Shown one piece after another: positions 32,156-40,383 of a stretch of DNA of 64,000 nucleotides. The stretch spans positions 1-64,000 of the forward strand of contig JAFTAJ010000038.1 of assembly GCA_017458585.1 (NCBI GenBank), read 5' to 3'. The stretch is from Bacteroidaceae bacterium. GTDB lineage: Bacteria > Bacteroidota > Bacteroidia > Bacteroidales > Bacteroidaceae. How positions within the stretch are numbered: position 1 is the stretch's first letter; every line of letters begins with the position of its first letter. The notes under the pieces are model-generated. The model was not told the DNA's origin. It did no database searches and saw only the letters and a list, made by a program, of their open reading frames with translations. The translations under genes and the position numbers were made by a program.

Positions 32156-33703
32156 ATGAAGAGAACTCTATTATGGCTTGCTTGTCTGCTGCTGATGGTG
32201 TGTGCCAGGGCGCAAACAAATGTCGAGGGTGTAATCCGCATAGGGCAGAACGCTCTCTACTATGAGGACTACGTGCTCTCAATACAATACTTCAATCAGG
32301 CCATCAATGCCAAACCATTCCTTTACGAGCCTTATTACTATCGTGCCGTTGCCAAATATTACCTTGGCGACTATTATGGCGCAATCGGTGACTGTTCACT
32401 CTCAATAGGCTGCGACCCTTATATCGGCGAGGTCTATCGCCTGCGTGCCATCAACTATATACGCACCGACAACTTTGAGGGTGCTGCAGCCGACTACCAT
32501 ACACTCATCACCGAGCGTGGCGACAAGGATCGTGATGTATGGTTCAATGCCGCGTTGTGCCTCAACCAGCTTAAGCGCTATGAGGCTGCCGACTCGTTGC
32601 TCGACACGATGACTGTGCACTGGCCAGACTTTAGTCGCTGCTATATGCTCAAGGCGCAGACAGCCTTGAGCCGTGCCGACACACTGAAGGCTGACTCTAT
32701 GCTTGACATTGCCATTGCCAAAGACTCACTGAGCGTGGATGCCATCTCCGCCAAGGCTACGCTCAGTCTGCAACGGCAGATGTATGAGCAGAGCGAGAAC
32801 TACTATGACCGTGTCATCACGTTAAGTCCCAAGCAGGGCGGTTTGTATATCAACCGTGCCCTGGCGCGCTATCAGCAGCACAACCTGCGCGGTGCAATGG
32901 ACGACTACAATATCGCGCTGGAGTTGATGCCAGAGAGCTACCTCGGTCACTATAATCGTGCTCTGTTGCGTATGCAGGTGGGTGAGAACAACTTGGCAAT
33001 TGAGGACTTTGACTTTGTGCTCAACAAGCGTCCCTCCGACCGCCTGGCGCTATATAACCGCGCTATCCTCTCGCAGCAGACGGGCAACTACCGACGTGCT
33101 ATTAGCGACTACACCACAGTGCTGAAGGACTATCCCGACTTTGCCGGCGCCTATGTCAACCGTGCCTATTGCTATGCCCGTATCGGTGATAACAAGCGCT
33201 CTGATGCCGATGAGCGCAAGGCTATGCAGATACGCCTTAACGAGGCCTACCATAAGAAAGCGTATAGCAGTCCGCTCGACTCCGTGACACGCCATGAGGA
33301 CGAGGCCGACATTGAGGACTACGACAAGCTTGTCGATGACAGCGAGGAGAATGTGGTGCCGCTCTATGCCTCTGAGTACAGAGGACGCATACAAAACCGC
33401 GAGGTGGAGGCAGTGCATCAGCCGGCCTATACTGCACCTGAGGGCGAGCAGATAGATGAGGCGCATAAGCTATATAACGACGGTTGTGCCTATTCGCTCA
33501 GCGGCAATATTGACAAGGCAGAGACTGCCTATACGAAAGCAATAGAACTCAACCCAACTTTGGCAGAGGCTTACTATAACCGTGGCCTGGATCGCGCACT
33601 CAAGGGTGACAAGATGGCTGCGTTGCAAGACCTCAGCAAGGCTGGCGAACTGGGATTATACACTGCATATAGTCTTATCAAGCATTTCCGTCAACAGAAG
33701 TGA
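32156..33703 (+). CDS. Exported TPR-repeat protein
   Basis: A 515-aa protein with signal peptide 1-20 (LWLACLLLMVCARAQ) and many TPR units (for example YYYRAVAKYYLGDYYGAIGD near 61-80, LYNRAILSQQTGNYRRAISD near 299-318, AEAYYNRGLDRALKGDKMAA near 468-487). Between about 385 and 430 is an acidic non-TPR spacer. It is probably a periplasmic scaffold; partner unknown. The leader is a short AGGAATTAGGAGTTAGGAG repeat. The 5-formyl-THF ligase gene starts 3 bp after its stop. Confidence 0.85.
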   Translation: MKRTLLWLACLLLMVCARAQTNVEGVIRIGQNALYYEDYVLSIQYFNQAINAKPFLYEPYYYRAVAKYYLGDYYGAIGDCSLSIGCDPYIGEVYRLRAINYIRTDNFEGAAADYHTLITERGDKDRDVWFNAALCLNQLKRYEAADSLLDTMTVHWPDFSRCYMLKAQTALSRADTLKADSMLDIAIAKDSLSVDAISAKATLSLQRQMYEQSENYYDRVITLSPKQGGLYINRALARYQQHNLRGAMDDYNIALELMPESYLGHYNRALLRMQVGENNLAIEDFDFVLNKRPSDRLALYNRAILSQQTGNYRRAISDYTTVLKDYPDFAGAYVNRAYCYARIGDNKRSDADERKAMQIRLNEAYHKKAYSSPLDSVTRHEDEADIEDYDKLVDDSEENVVPLYASEYRGRIQNREVEAVHQPAYTAPEGEQIDEAHKLYNDGCAYSLSGNIDKAETAYTKAIELNPTLAEAYYNRGLDRALKGDKMAALQDLSKAGELGLYTAYSLIKHFRQQK

Positions 33704-33706
33704 TAT

Positions 33707-34258
33707 ATGCTAAAGTCAGAATTACGTAAAAGCATTCGCGAAGCCAAGCGCGCATTTATGCAGGCTACTCCATTGCTGGAGCAGCACTTGTTGTCAGAGC
33801 AGGTGCTCCGTAAGGTGGAGCGGTTGCCGCAGTTTCTTGAGGCAGAGGTTGTGCTGGCCTACTATTCGCTTGATGACGAATTGTTCACCCATGACTTTGT
33901 GCAGCGGTGGGCGGATAAGAAGACGATACTCCTTCCTAAGGTGGTAGGCGACAGTCTAACTTTGCATCCTTATACAAGTATCCTCTCGGTGAAGCGGGGA
34001 GCCTATGGAATAATGGAACCCTGCACGTCAGAGTTTGACGACTATGCTGCTGTGGGCCTTGTGATAGTGCCGGGCTTGGCTTTTGACACGGAGGGCAATC
34101 GTCTCGGCCGTGGTCGTGGATATTACGACCATCTGTTTGCCGAGTTGCTGCCCGCCGCAGTATATAAGGTGGGAGTATGCTATCCCTTCCAACTTGTGCC
34201 GCATGTGCCCACGGAGCCTACAGATATTCGTATGGATGTGTTATTTTGTGAGCCGTAA
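33707..34258 (+). CDS. 5-formyltetrahydrofolate cyclo-ligase
   Basis: A 183-aa ATP-dependent enzyme that converts 5-formyl-THF to 5,10-methenyl-THF. The nucleotide-binding signature GRGRGYYDHLFAEL (about 132-145) and the PGLAFDTEGNRLG segment before it are typical. Full length for the family (MTHFS/YgfA). Start 3 bp after the TPR gene. Confidence 0.93.
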   Translation: MLKSELRKSIREAKRAFMQATPLLEQHLLSEQVLRKVERLPQFLEAEVVLAYYSLDDELFTHDFVQRWADKKTILLPKVVGDSLTLHPYTSILSVKRGAYGIMEPCTSEFDDYAAVGLVIVPGLAFDTEGNRLGRGRGYYDHLFAELLPAAVYKVGVCYPFQLVPHVPTEPTDIRMDVLFCEP

Positions 34259-34295
34259 GCTTAGCCATTTGCCGAAAAAAACGTAACTTCGCGCT

Positions 34296-35396
34296 ATGAT
34301 ACTAAAGACCCTGGCAGTAAACAATTATCGCAACATAGAGCAGGCTGACCTCCAACTCTCGCCGAAGCTCAACTGCTTCGTGGGTAGCAACGGGGTAGGG
34401 AAGACCAATCTGCTCGATGCCATATATTACCTGTCGTTTTGTCGTAGCGCATTCAGCCAGACCAACCAGCAGGTGCTACGCCACGGTCAGGAATGGATGG
34501 CCCTCAGCGGTATCTATCTCACGCCGCAAGGTGAGGAGCTGAAGATAACTTGCGGCCTTAAGGCCGGCCATCGCAAATCGTTCAAGAAGAACGGCAAGGA
34601 GTATCAGAAGCAGTCGGAGCATATCGGGCTCATTCCATTAGTGATGCTCTCGCCGCAGGATGGCGAGCTTATACTCGGTGGCAGCGAGGTGAGGCGCCGC
34701 TTCATGGACATGGTCATATCGCAATATGCCCCCGATTACCTTTATTCGTTGATACGCTACAATCAAGCGTTGCAGCAGCGCAACACTCTGCTCAAGGTGG
34801 AGGGGCCTGTGGACGAAACGCTCCTGTCGGTTTACGACGGGCAGATGGCGGAGGTAGGCCAGAAGATATATGATTACCGCAAGCAGTTTGTGGCAGATTT
34901 TGTGCCCATTTTCAATGAGGTATATGCATCATTGGGCAATACTGATGAAGAAGTGGGACTCAGTTACCGCTCCCATTGCCACGAGGGAGAGCTGTTGCCT
35001 ATGCTGCGCTCACACCACGAGAAAGACCATATCGTGGGCTATACCCTCAAGGGTGTGCATCGCGATGACCTGGAGATGCAGCTCGGTGGCTATCCTCTGC
35101 GCTACGAGGGCTCGCAGGGGCAGAGCAAGACTGTACTTACGGCGCTCAAGTTTGCGCAGTTCCGATATCTCCGCCAACTCGTGGGCGACCGTACACCACT
35201 GCTGCTGCTCGACGACATCTTTGACAAACTGGACGCAGACCGTGTGGCGCGCATAGTGCGCCTTGTAGCCAGTGAAGACTATGGTCAGATATTCATCACC
35301 TCTACCAGCAGTGAAGTGCTCCGCCAGGTTATAGCACAAACTGGCAAGGACCATACGTTCTTCCATGTAAGTGACGGAAGATATGAAGTACGTTAA
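34296..35396 (+). CDS. recF: DNA replication and repair protein RecF
   Basis: A 366-aa SMC-like ATPase that loads RecA at gaps. Walker A GSNGVGKTNLLDAIYYLSF (about 32-50), signature GSQGQSKTVLTALKFAQ (about 270-286) and Walker B LLLLDDIFDKLDADR (about 304-318). Length is normal. The following DUF721 gene overlaps its 3' end by 14 bp, an arrangement common in Bacteroidetes and also reminiscent of recF-dciA-like genes elsewhere. Confidence 0.95.
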   Translation: MILKTLAVNNYRNIEQADLQLSPKLNCFVGSNGVGKTNLLDAIYYLSFCRSAFSQTNQQVLRHGQEWMALSGIYLTPQGEELKITCGLKAGHRKSFKKNGKEYQKQSEHIGLIPLVMLSPQDGELILGGSEVRRRFMDMVISQYAPDYLYSLIRYNQALQQRNTLLKVEGPVDETLLSVYDGQMAEVGQKIYDYRKQFVADFVPIFNEVYASLGNTDEEVGLSYRSHCHEGELLPMLRSHHEKDHIVGYTLKGVHRDDLEMQLGGYPLRYEGSQGQSKTVLTALKFAQFRYLRQLVGDRTPLLLLDDIFDKLDADRVARIVRLVASEDYGQIFITSTSSEVLRQVIAQTGKDHTFFHVSDGRYEVR

Positions 35397-35676
35397 AGCC
35401 CGCCCCATCAATGACCTCCTCAATGAGTTTTTGCGCAATGAAGGTCTTGAGACTCCTCTGCTGGAGCACCGTCTGATGACTCAGGCGTGGCCCGCTGTGG
35501 TGGGTGAGTATGCCGCTGAGCAGACTGAGGAGTTGCGCATCAAAAACCAGACTCTATATGCTCGTATCAACAGTGCGGTGGTAAGGCAGGAGCTCCACAT
35601 GCAGCGTACAGAATTGGTGCGTCGTCTCAATGATTTTGTAGATGCATTTGTGATAGCAGAAATAAGATTTTCATAA
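35383..35676 (+). CDS. DUF721 (DciA-related) protein
   Basis: A 97-aa protein with the DUF721 core: RPINDLLNEFLRNEGLETPL, then WPAVVGEYAAEQTEELRIKN and RQELHMQRTELVRRLND. DciA proteins of this superfamily load the replicative helicase in many bacteria, and proximity to recF fits a DNA replication or repair role (inference). I take the ATG at 35383 (MKYVKARP) because most family members start there; an in-frame ATG at 35371 is possible. Confidence 0.83.
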   Translation: MKYVKARPINDLLNEFLRNEGLETPLLEHRLMTQAWPAVVGEYAAEQTEELRIKNQTLYARINSAVVRQELHMQRTELVRRLNDFVDAFVIAEIRFS

Positions 35677-35727
35677 AAAAAACGAAAAAACTTCTTACTC
35701 CTTACTCTTTTACTCCTGATTTTTTAT

Positions 35728-35735
35728 TACCTTTG
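35728..35735 (+). promoter_or_regulatory. -7 promoter box for tRNA-Tyr
   Basis: TACCTTTGC, 20 bp before the 5' end of the tRNA. Confidence 0.65.
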
Positions 35736-35754
35736 CTCCGCAAACAAAAAACAC

Positions 35755-35837
35755 GGGTGTTTTCCAGAGTGGCCAAATGGGGCAGACTGTAAATCTGCTG
35801 TCTTTCGACTTCGGTGGTTCGAATCCATCAGCACCCA
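35755..35837 (+). tRNA. tRNA-Tyr (GTA)
   Basis: An 83-nt class II tRNA. The acceptor arm GGGTGTT pairs with AGCACCC; the anticodon arm GCAGA-CTGTAAA-TCTGC presents GTA; a long variable arm follows, and the T arm GGTGG-TTCGAAT-CCATC is canonical. The discriminator is A, and CCA is not encoded. A -7 promoter box precedes it, and purN follows after 44 bp. Confidence 0.96.
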
Positions 35838-35881
35838 CACTCGCGCCCGCTGTCAAAAGCGGGCTTAATTATTCCTTACAA

Positions 35882-36457
35882 ATGAGAAAAATAGTAATCT
35901 TTGCTTCTGGCAACGGCACCAATGCCGAGAGGATAGTCAAACATTTCGAGAATAGCGATGACGCCCGCGTTGTATTGGTGGTCACCAATAAGGCCGAGGC
36001 TTACGTAAGGCAGCGTGCCGAGCGACTGGGCGTTGACAACGTGGTGCTTACAGGCAAAGACATGAAGGACGATGCTCGCGTAACGTCGCTGCTTGATGAC
36101 TATGGCGTGGATTTCTGCGTGCTGGCCGGCTATCTGCTGCTTGTGCCACAGTATATTATTGATTATTTCAAGGGCGATGTGGTCAATATCCATCCTGCGC
36201 TATTGCCAAAGCATGGCGGCAAGGGTATGTATGGCGACCGTGTGCATGCTGATGTGTTGGCGTGCGGCGATGCGGTTAGCGGCATCACCGTCCACTATAT
36301 TGACCATCAATTTGACAAGGGTTGTACTATTATGCAGGCATACTGCCCCGTAATGAAAGACGATACGGTAGAGACTCTGGCTCAGCGTGTTCACTCACTG
36401 GAGTACACCTATTTCCCTACAGCAATAGAGTATGCAATAAACAATAGATATGAATAA
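35882..36457 (+). CDS. purN: Phosphoribosylglycinamide formyltransferase
   Basis: A 191-aa enzyme of purine synthesis that formylates GAR with 10-formyl-THF. The start ATG at 35882 gives the standard MRKIVIFASGNGTNAERI N-terminus (phosphate-binding loop); upstream in-frame codons run into the tRNA. Catalytic residues are in VVNIHPALLP (about 100-109) and the later VSGITVHYIDHQFDKG with the aspartate. The last 8 bp overlap the DUF6359 gene. Confidence 0.95.
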   Translation: MRKIVIFASGNGTNAERIVKHFENSDDARVVLVVTNKAEAYVRQRAERLGVDNVVLTGKDMKDDARVTSLLDDYGVDFCVLAGYLLLVPQYIIDYFKGDVVNIHPALLPKHGGKGMYGDRVHADVLACGDAVSGITVHYIDHQFDKGCTIMQAYCPVMKDDTVETLAQRVHSLEYTYFPTAIEYAINNRYE

Positions 36458-36944
36458 GGCTATCTTTTCTTTGATTACGGGGCTGCTCCTCTGTGGCCTG
36501 ACTGGTTGCAGTGGCCCGGGAGTGTTGGACGGCGACGCGTCTGACGCTAATGACAGCGCGGTGGCTGATTCCTTGGCATTTGATACCGTTACCGGCATCA
36601 GTGTGCGCAGTGCGCAGAACATGTATGTTGCCGACAGTGTGAAGCCTGTAATTGTGACCGGATATATCGTGGGCACGGTTCAGGGCACGTATTCTAAAGG
36701 CTGTGACCTTACACCTCCTTTTACTGTGGAGACTAACTTGCTACTGGCTGACACAACTAATCCTTCCAGCATTTATGATTGTATGCCAGTAGAGTTGCAG
36801 AAGGACACAAGAATCCGCAAGAAGCTGAATCTGGTAGATAATCCGCACATGTGTGGAAGGAAAGTTGTGATAAGAGGATACCTGCGTAAGTATTTCAGAG
36901 TTGCAGGCCTCAAGTCCACTAATCGTTTTCGTATCTGCGAATAG
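36450..36944 (+). CDS. DUF6359-like lipoprotein
   Basis: A 164-aa lipoprotein: signal peptide with lipobox LTGC (Cys20), an acidic spacer, then a small beta domain (VIVTGYIVGTVQGTY about 68-82, NLLLADT, MPVELQKDTRIRKKLNLVDN about 112-131, GRKVVIRGYLRKYF about 136-149) that looks like the OB-fold-type DUF6359 of Bacteroidetes. Function unknown; no nucleic-acid role is shown. It overlaps purN by 8 bp and ends at a bidirectional terminator. Confidence 0.78.
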   Translation: MNKAIFSLITGLLLCGLTGCSGPGVLDGDASDANDSAVADSLAFDTVTGISVRSAQNMYVADSVKPVIVTGYIVGTVQGTYSKGCDLTPPFTVETNLLLADTTNPSSIYDCMPVELQKDTRIRKKLNLVDNPHMCGRKVVIRGYLRKYFRVAGLKSTNRFRICE

Positions 36945-36961
36945 GCAATACGTAGAAAAGA

Positions 36962-37003
36962 AATGATGCCGCGTATTTTTGATACGCGGCATCATTGTTG
37001 TTT
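36962..37003 (+). terminator. Bidirectional terminator between the DUF6359 gene and GH97
   Basis: A 15-bp perfect stem (AATGATGCCGCGTAT / ATACGCGGCATCATT) with a TTTTG loop, then GTTGTTTG; it lies between convergent genes. Confidence 0.85.
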
Positions 37004-37024
37004 GTTGCAGTGTTATCTGCAATG

Positions 37025-39043
37025 TTATGTCACTACGCGGTGGAGCTTGATTACGAAGCCTCCGCCAGGAGCGAGGTGTATCTTGCGCTTAGTGTTCTTG
37101 TCGAAGCGGATGCCCTCTATTACCTTGTAGTCGGTGGCTACGCGATTGGCCATACTGCCATCCTGATAGATGGTCACTTCGAAGAATGTGTCGCGGTCGC
37201 CGGGTTCGAAGAGCTGCGAGATATCAATCTCCACGTCGCGAGCTTCCCAGTTGTTGAGACCTGCTATCCACCAATGTTTGCCAGCTACCTTGCGGGCGGT
37301 GACGATGTACTTGCCTATCTCGCCGGCGAGAACCTTGGTCTTCTCATACTGGTTGGGGATGGAGGCAATGAAGCTGGCGCACTCCTCTTCCTTCTCGTAT
37401 GCGGTGGGGGAGTCCGCCATCATTGTGAGGGGCGAGTCAAAGACCACATACATAGCCATCTGGTGGCAGCGTGTGCCCTGGGTTTCGGGATAGTAGTAGT
37501 CGCCCACGAAATGGTTCTTGGTTTTGTTGCGCATACCGCCGGGGGTGTAGTCCACATAGCCGGGCATCATGCGGAGGTATGGGAAGGTGACACAATAGGT
37601 GGGGAAGTCATCCTTGTTGCTGCCCCACTTGGCTTGCTCAAGACCCCATACGCCCTCCTCGTTGAGGATGTTGGGGAAGGTGCGGTTGTAGCCTGTGGGC
37701 GGATACATGCCGTGGTAGTCGAGGAAGAGGTGATATTTGGCGCAGGTCTCGGCTACGCGGTATGCCAATTCTACGGCCGTCTGGTCGTTGCGGTCGAGGA
37801 AGTCAACCTTGAAGCCCTTGATGCCCATGGCGCTGTATTGCTTGCAGGCTGCCTCAAGTTGCTCGCTGAGAACATTGAAGCCAAGCCATAGCACGATGCC
37901 TACGTTGCGCTCTTTGCCATATTTGATGAGTTCGGGCAAGTCTATCTCCTTGATAGTGTGGAGTATGTCAACGACTTCATTGTCGTCTTTCTCATTCTTG
38001 CGGGGGTAGTACCAACCTTCGTCGAGTGCGATGTACTCTACTCCATGCTTGGCGGCGAAGTCGATGTAATATTTGTAGGTGTCAGTATTGACGCCCGGGC
38101 GGAAATCAACGCCGGTGAGAGTGAGGCCGTTCCACCAGTCCCATGTCAGTTTGCCAGGCTTTATCCAGCTGGTGTCGCCGATGCGGTTGGGTGATGCGAG
38201 GGCATAGACGAGATTGTTGACGGGCATCTCTGTGTCGTTGTGGGTGACAACCATTATGCGCCAGGGGAAGGTGCGGGTGCCGTTGACCTTGGCGATGTAG
38301 TCTTCGCGGTCGGTAACTACGAGCTTCTTGCGGCCGTCAACAAACTTGTGAGCCTTGGGATAATGGGCAAACTCAGCGGTGAGCTTGGCCTTTGAAGCAC
38401 GCAGGAAGATGCCAGGATAGGACTCGAGGTCGCTCTCCATGAAACTGACCTTGGTGCCGTTGCAGTCAACGGCCAGCGGAGTGAAGGCCACCTGCGTGGC
38501 AGCTGAAAGCTTGATGTGCTGATACACGTTCTCGAAGGACACGGAGTAGGGGCCGTCGCCATATTCGTTTACATAAGGTATCCATGCCTCGTAGTCGTCG
38601 GGGAAGTTGTATTCGGCGAGTTCGTTCTCTACTATCATCTCGCCCTTTTTCTCGGAGGCGAAGCGATAAGCGATGCCGCTGTTGTAGGCGCGGAAGGTAA
38701 CACTGAAGCCGTCGGCCATCTTGAGTGTCATCTCGTTGCAGTTGTTCTCAACGGTTGTCTCGCGGTAGAAGGGAGATGCTACCTGCTCGTTGATGGTGGC
38801 AACAAGCTTTTTCTTGAGTACAGGGTTGACGCCTACCTTGGGGCCGCCCTGCACGGTGAGGCCGATGCGGGAGTCCTTGAGCAGGGGAGTGGTGCCATCG
38901 TAGATGGAGAACTTGAGGTCGCTGCCAAAGGCAACCTCAACCTTCAGTTTGCCGTCGGGCGAGGTCAGAGTCTCTACCTTGTCGGCTGCCTGCAATGCCA
39001 TTGTACTTACAAAGGCTATCAGGGTAAATAGGAGCTTTTTCAT
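37025..39043 (-). CDS. Glycoside hydrolase family 97
   Basis: A 672-aa exported glycosidase (signal peptide 1-19, ending MALQA). N-terminal beta-sandwich, central (beta/alpha)8 barrel with LTWDWWNGLTLTGVDF, YIALDEGWYY, GFKVDFLDRNDQ (about 408-419) and NEEGVWGLEQAKW, and a C-terminal beta domain. GH97 includes inverting alpha-glucosidases (SusB) and retaining alpha-galactosidases; the aspartate in KVDFLDRND resembles the retaining nucleophile, so alpha-galactosidase activity is possible, but I am not sure. It sits alone, without susC/susD neighbours, so is not part of an evident polysaccharide locus. Confidence 0.92.
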   Translation of the reverse strand: MKKLLFTLIAFVSTMALQAADKVETLTSPDGKLKVEVAFGSDLKFSIYDGTTPLLKDSRIGLTVQGGPKVGVNPVLKKKLVATINEQVASPFYRETTVENNCNEMTLKMADGFSVTFRAYNSGIAYRFASEKKGEMIVENELAEYNFPDDYEAWIPYVNEYGDGPYSVSFENVYQHIKLSAATQVAFTPLAVDCNGTKVSFMESDLESYPGIFLRASKAKLTAEFAHYPKAHKFVDGRKKLVVTDREDYIAKVNGTRTFPWRIMVVTHNDTEMPVNNLVYALASPNRIGDTSWIKPGKLTWDWWNGLTLTGVDFRPGVNTDTYKYYIDFAAKHGVEYIALDEGWYYPRKNEKDDNEVVDILHTIKEIDLPELIKYGKERNVGIVLWLGFNVLSEQLEAACKQYSAMGIKGFKVDFLDRNDQTAVELAYRVAETCAKYHLFLDYHGMYPPTGYNRTFPNILNEEGVWGLEQAKWGSNKDDFPTYCVTFPYLRMMPGYVDYTPGGMRNKTKNHFVGDYYYPETQGTRCHQMAMYVVFDSPLTMMADSPTAYEKEEECASFIASIPNQYEKTKVLAGEIGKYIVTARKVAGKHWWIAGLNNWEARDVEIDISQLFEPGDRDTFFEVTIYQDGSMANRVATDYKVIEGIRFDKNTKRKIHLAPGGGFVIKLHRVVT

Positions 39044-39082
39044 ATTATTTGAGATTTGAAATTTGGGATTTGAAATTAGATA

Positions 39083-39568
39083 TTATCGTTCGTAGCTGCG
39101 GGCGTAGTCGATCATCTTGATAGCTGTGAGGGCATACTCTTCGCCCTTATTGCCAAGAGTACCTCCGGCACGCTCGACGGCTTGCTCCACGCTGTTGGTG
39201 GTGAGCACTCCGAAGATTACGGGTATGTTGCCAGTGGCATTGAGTTGTGCGATGCCGTTGGTGCAGCCTTGTGCTATGAAGTCGAAGTGGGGAGTGTCGC
39301 CCCTGATGATGCATCCGATGGCTATGACTCCGTCCACGAGGCCGCTCTTGACCATCTGGTTGGCAGCGAAGATCAACTCAAAGCTGCCTGGCACTGTGCG
39401 CACCATGATATGCTCGGGCTTGGCTCCGTATTGTTTTAGAGTATCTACGGTGGCGTCAAGTAGTGGGGTGGTGATATGTGAGTTCCATTCGCACACCACT
39501 ATACCTACGCGCATATCCGAGGCGGAGGGCAAGTCTTGCAGATTGAGGTTGTTGATTGTGGAAGACAT
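39083..39568 (-). CDS. ribH: 6,7-dimethyl-8-ribityllumazine synthase
   Basis: A 161-aa enzyme, the penultimate step of riboflavin synthesis. Signature segments are [17 protein letters not shown] (about 28-44), [11 protein letters not shown] (about 59-69) and [18 protein letters not shown] (about 85-102, with the catalytic histidine). Normal length. The other rib genes are not nearby. Confidence 0.96.
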   Translation of the reverse strand: MSSTINNLNLQDLPSASDMRVGIVVCEWNSHITTPLLDATVDTLKQYGAKPEHIMVRTVPGSFELIFAANQMVKSGLVDGVIAIGCIIRGDTPHFDFIAQGCTNGIAQLNATGNIPVIFGVLTTNSVEQAVERAGGTLGNKGEEYALTAIKMIDYARSYER

Positions 39569-39676
39569 TTACGGGAATTGAAAATCTAGAATTGAAAATT
39601 GGCCATTAACCATTCGCCAGGCACGGAAGGGAACCTCGCATTAATGGTTAATGGTCAATCGGCAATATTCAATATA

Positions 39677-40354
39677 TTACTTGGTTGCTCGCTGGATGTA
39701 TTTCTCAATAGTCTGAGCCTCGCCGCTTTCGGGGAACTTGGTCTTTACCTGCTGATAAAGCTCGAGTGCCTCGTCAAGCTTGCCTTGGCTCTCCAGCAGC
39801 TCACCAGCCTGCACGAGGCAGTAGGGGCTGACGATGGGGTTGTCGGCGCGCTCGGCAGCTTCCTTAAGCAGGCCGATGGCCTTGTCTGTCTGACCTTTCT
39901 TGGCGTAGCAGTTGCCGAGGGCAGCAATGGCGTTGTTGGAGATGAAGGCATCATCCTTAGTGTCAAACTCCTCGAGATACTTGATGGCCTTGTCGTAGTC
40001 AGCCTTGTAGTAGTAGGCGAGGCCTGCATAGAGGTTTGCTACGTTGCCAGTCTTGGTGTTGCTGTACTGCGAGGCGATCTTCACGAAGCCAGGGTAGCCG
40101 GCGTTGTCGCCATTGAGTGCCTGGTCGAAGTTGCCTTGGGCAAAGTATTCCTGTCCTTTGGCAATCTTTGTTGCGGCCTCAGTGTTGTTGGCATCGACAT
40201 GTCTGTTGTAGAGATACACGCCAATAAATATCAGTGCTGCGAGCACGATAGCTGCCACGATGGTGCTGAGGATAGGATTTCTTTTGATTTTCGCCATGAG
40301 CCCTTCGTTCTCCTGGGGCTCGACAGTTGCTTTGGTGTTCTTTGTAGTTGCCAT
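39677..40354 (-). CDS. TPR protein with N-terminal membrane anchor (YfgM-like)
   Basis: A 225-aa protein. After a short polar stretch (MATTKNTKATVEPQENEGLM) comes a TM helix (about 27-49) and a periplasmic TPR region (YFAQGNFDQAL, ALGNCYAKKGQTDKAIGLL, ESQGKLDEALELYQQVKTK). The layout matches the TPR_21/YfgM group, which acts near the secretion machinery in E. coli. I start at 40354 rather than the longer frame at 40396 because a TACCTTTG box (40394-40401) lies between. Confidence 0.8.
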   Translation of the reverse strand: MATTKNTKATVEPQENEGLMAKIKRNPILSTIVAAIVLAALIFIGVYLYNRHVDANNTEAATKIAKGQEYFAQGNFDQALNGDNAGYPGFVKIASQYSNTKTGNVANLYAGLAYYYKADYDKAIKYLEEFDTKDDAFISNNAIAALGNCYAKKGQTDKAIGLLKEAAERADNPIVSPYCLVQAGELLESQGKLDEALELYQQVKTKFPESGEAQTIEKYIQRATK

Positions 40355-40383
40355 TTTATTTAGATTGTTTATATTCTTATGAA

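Noticed and set aside
36995-37891. 298-aa open frame antisense to GH97
   Set aside because: Shadow of the GH97 gene; no domain is visible.
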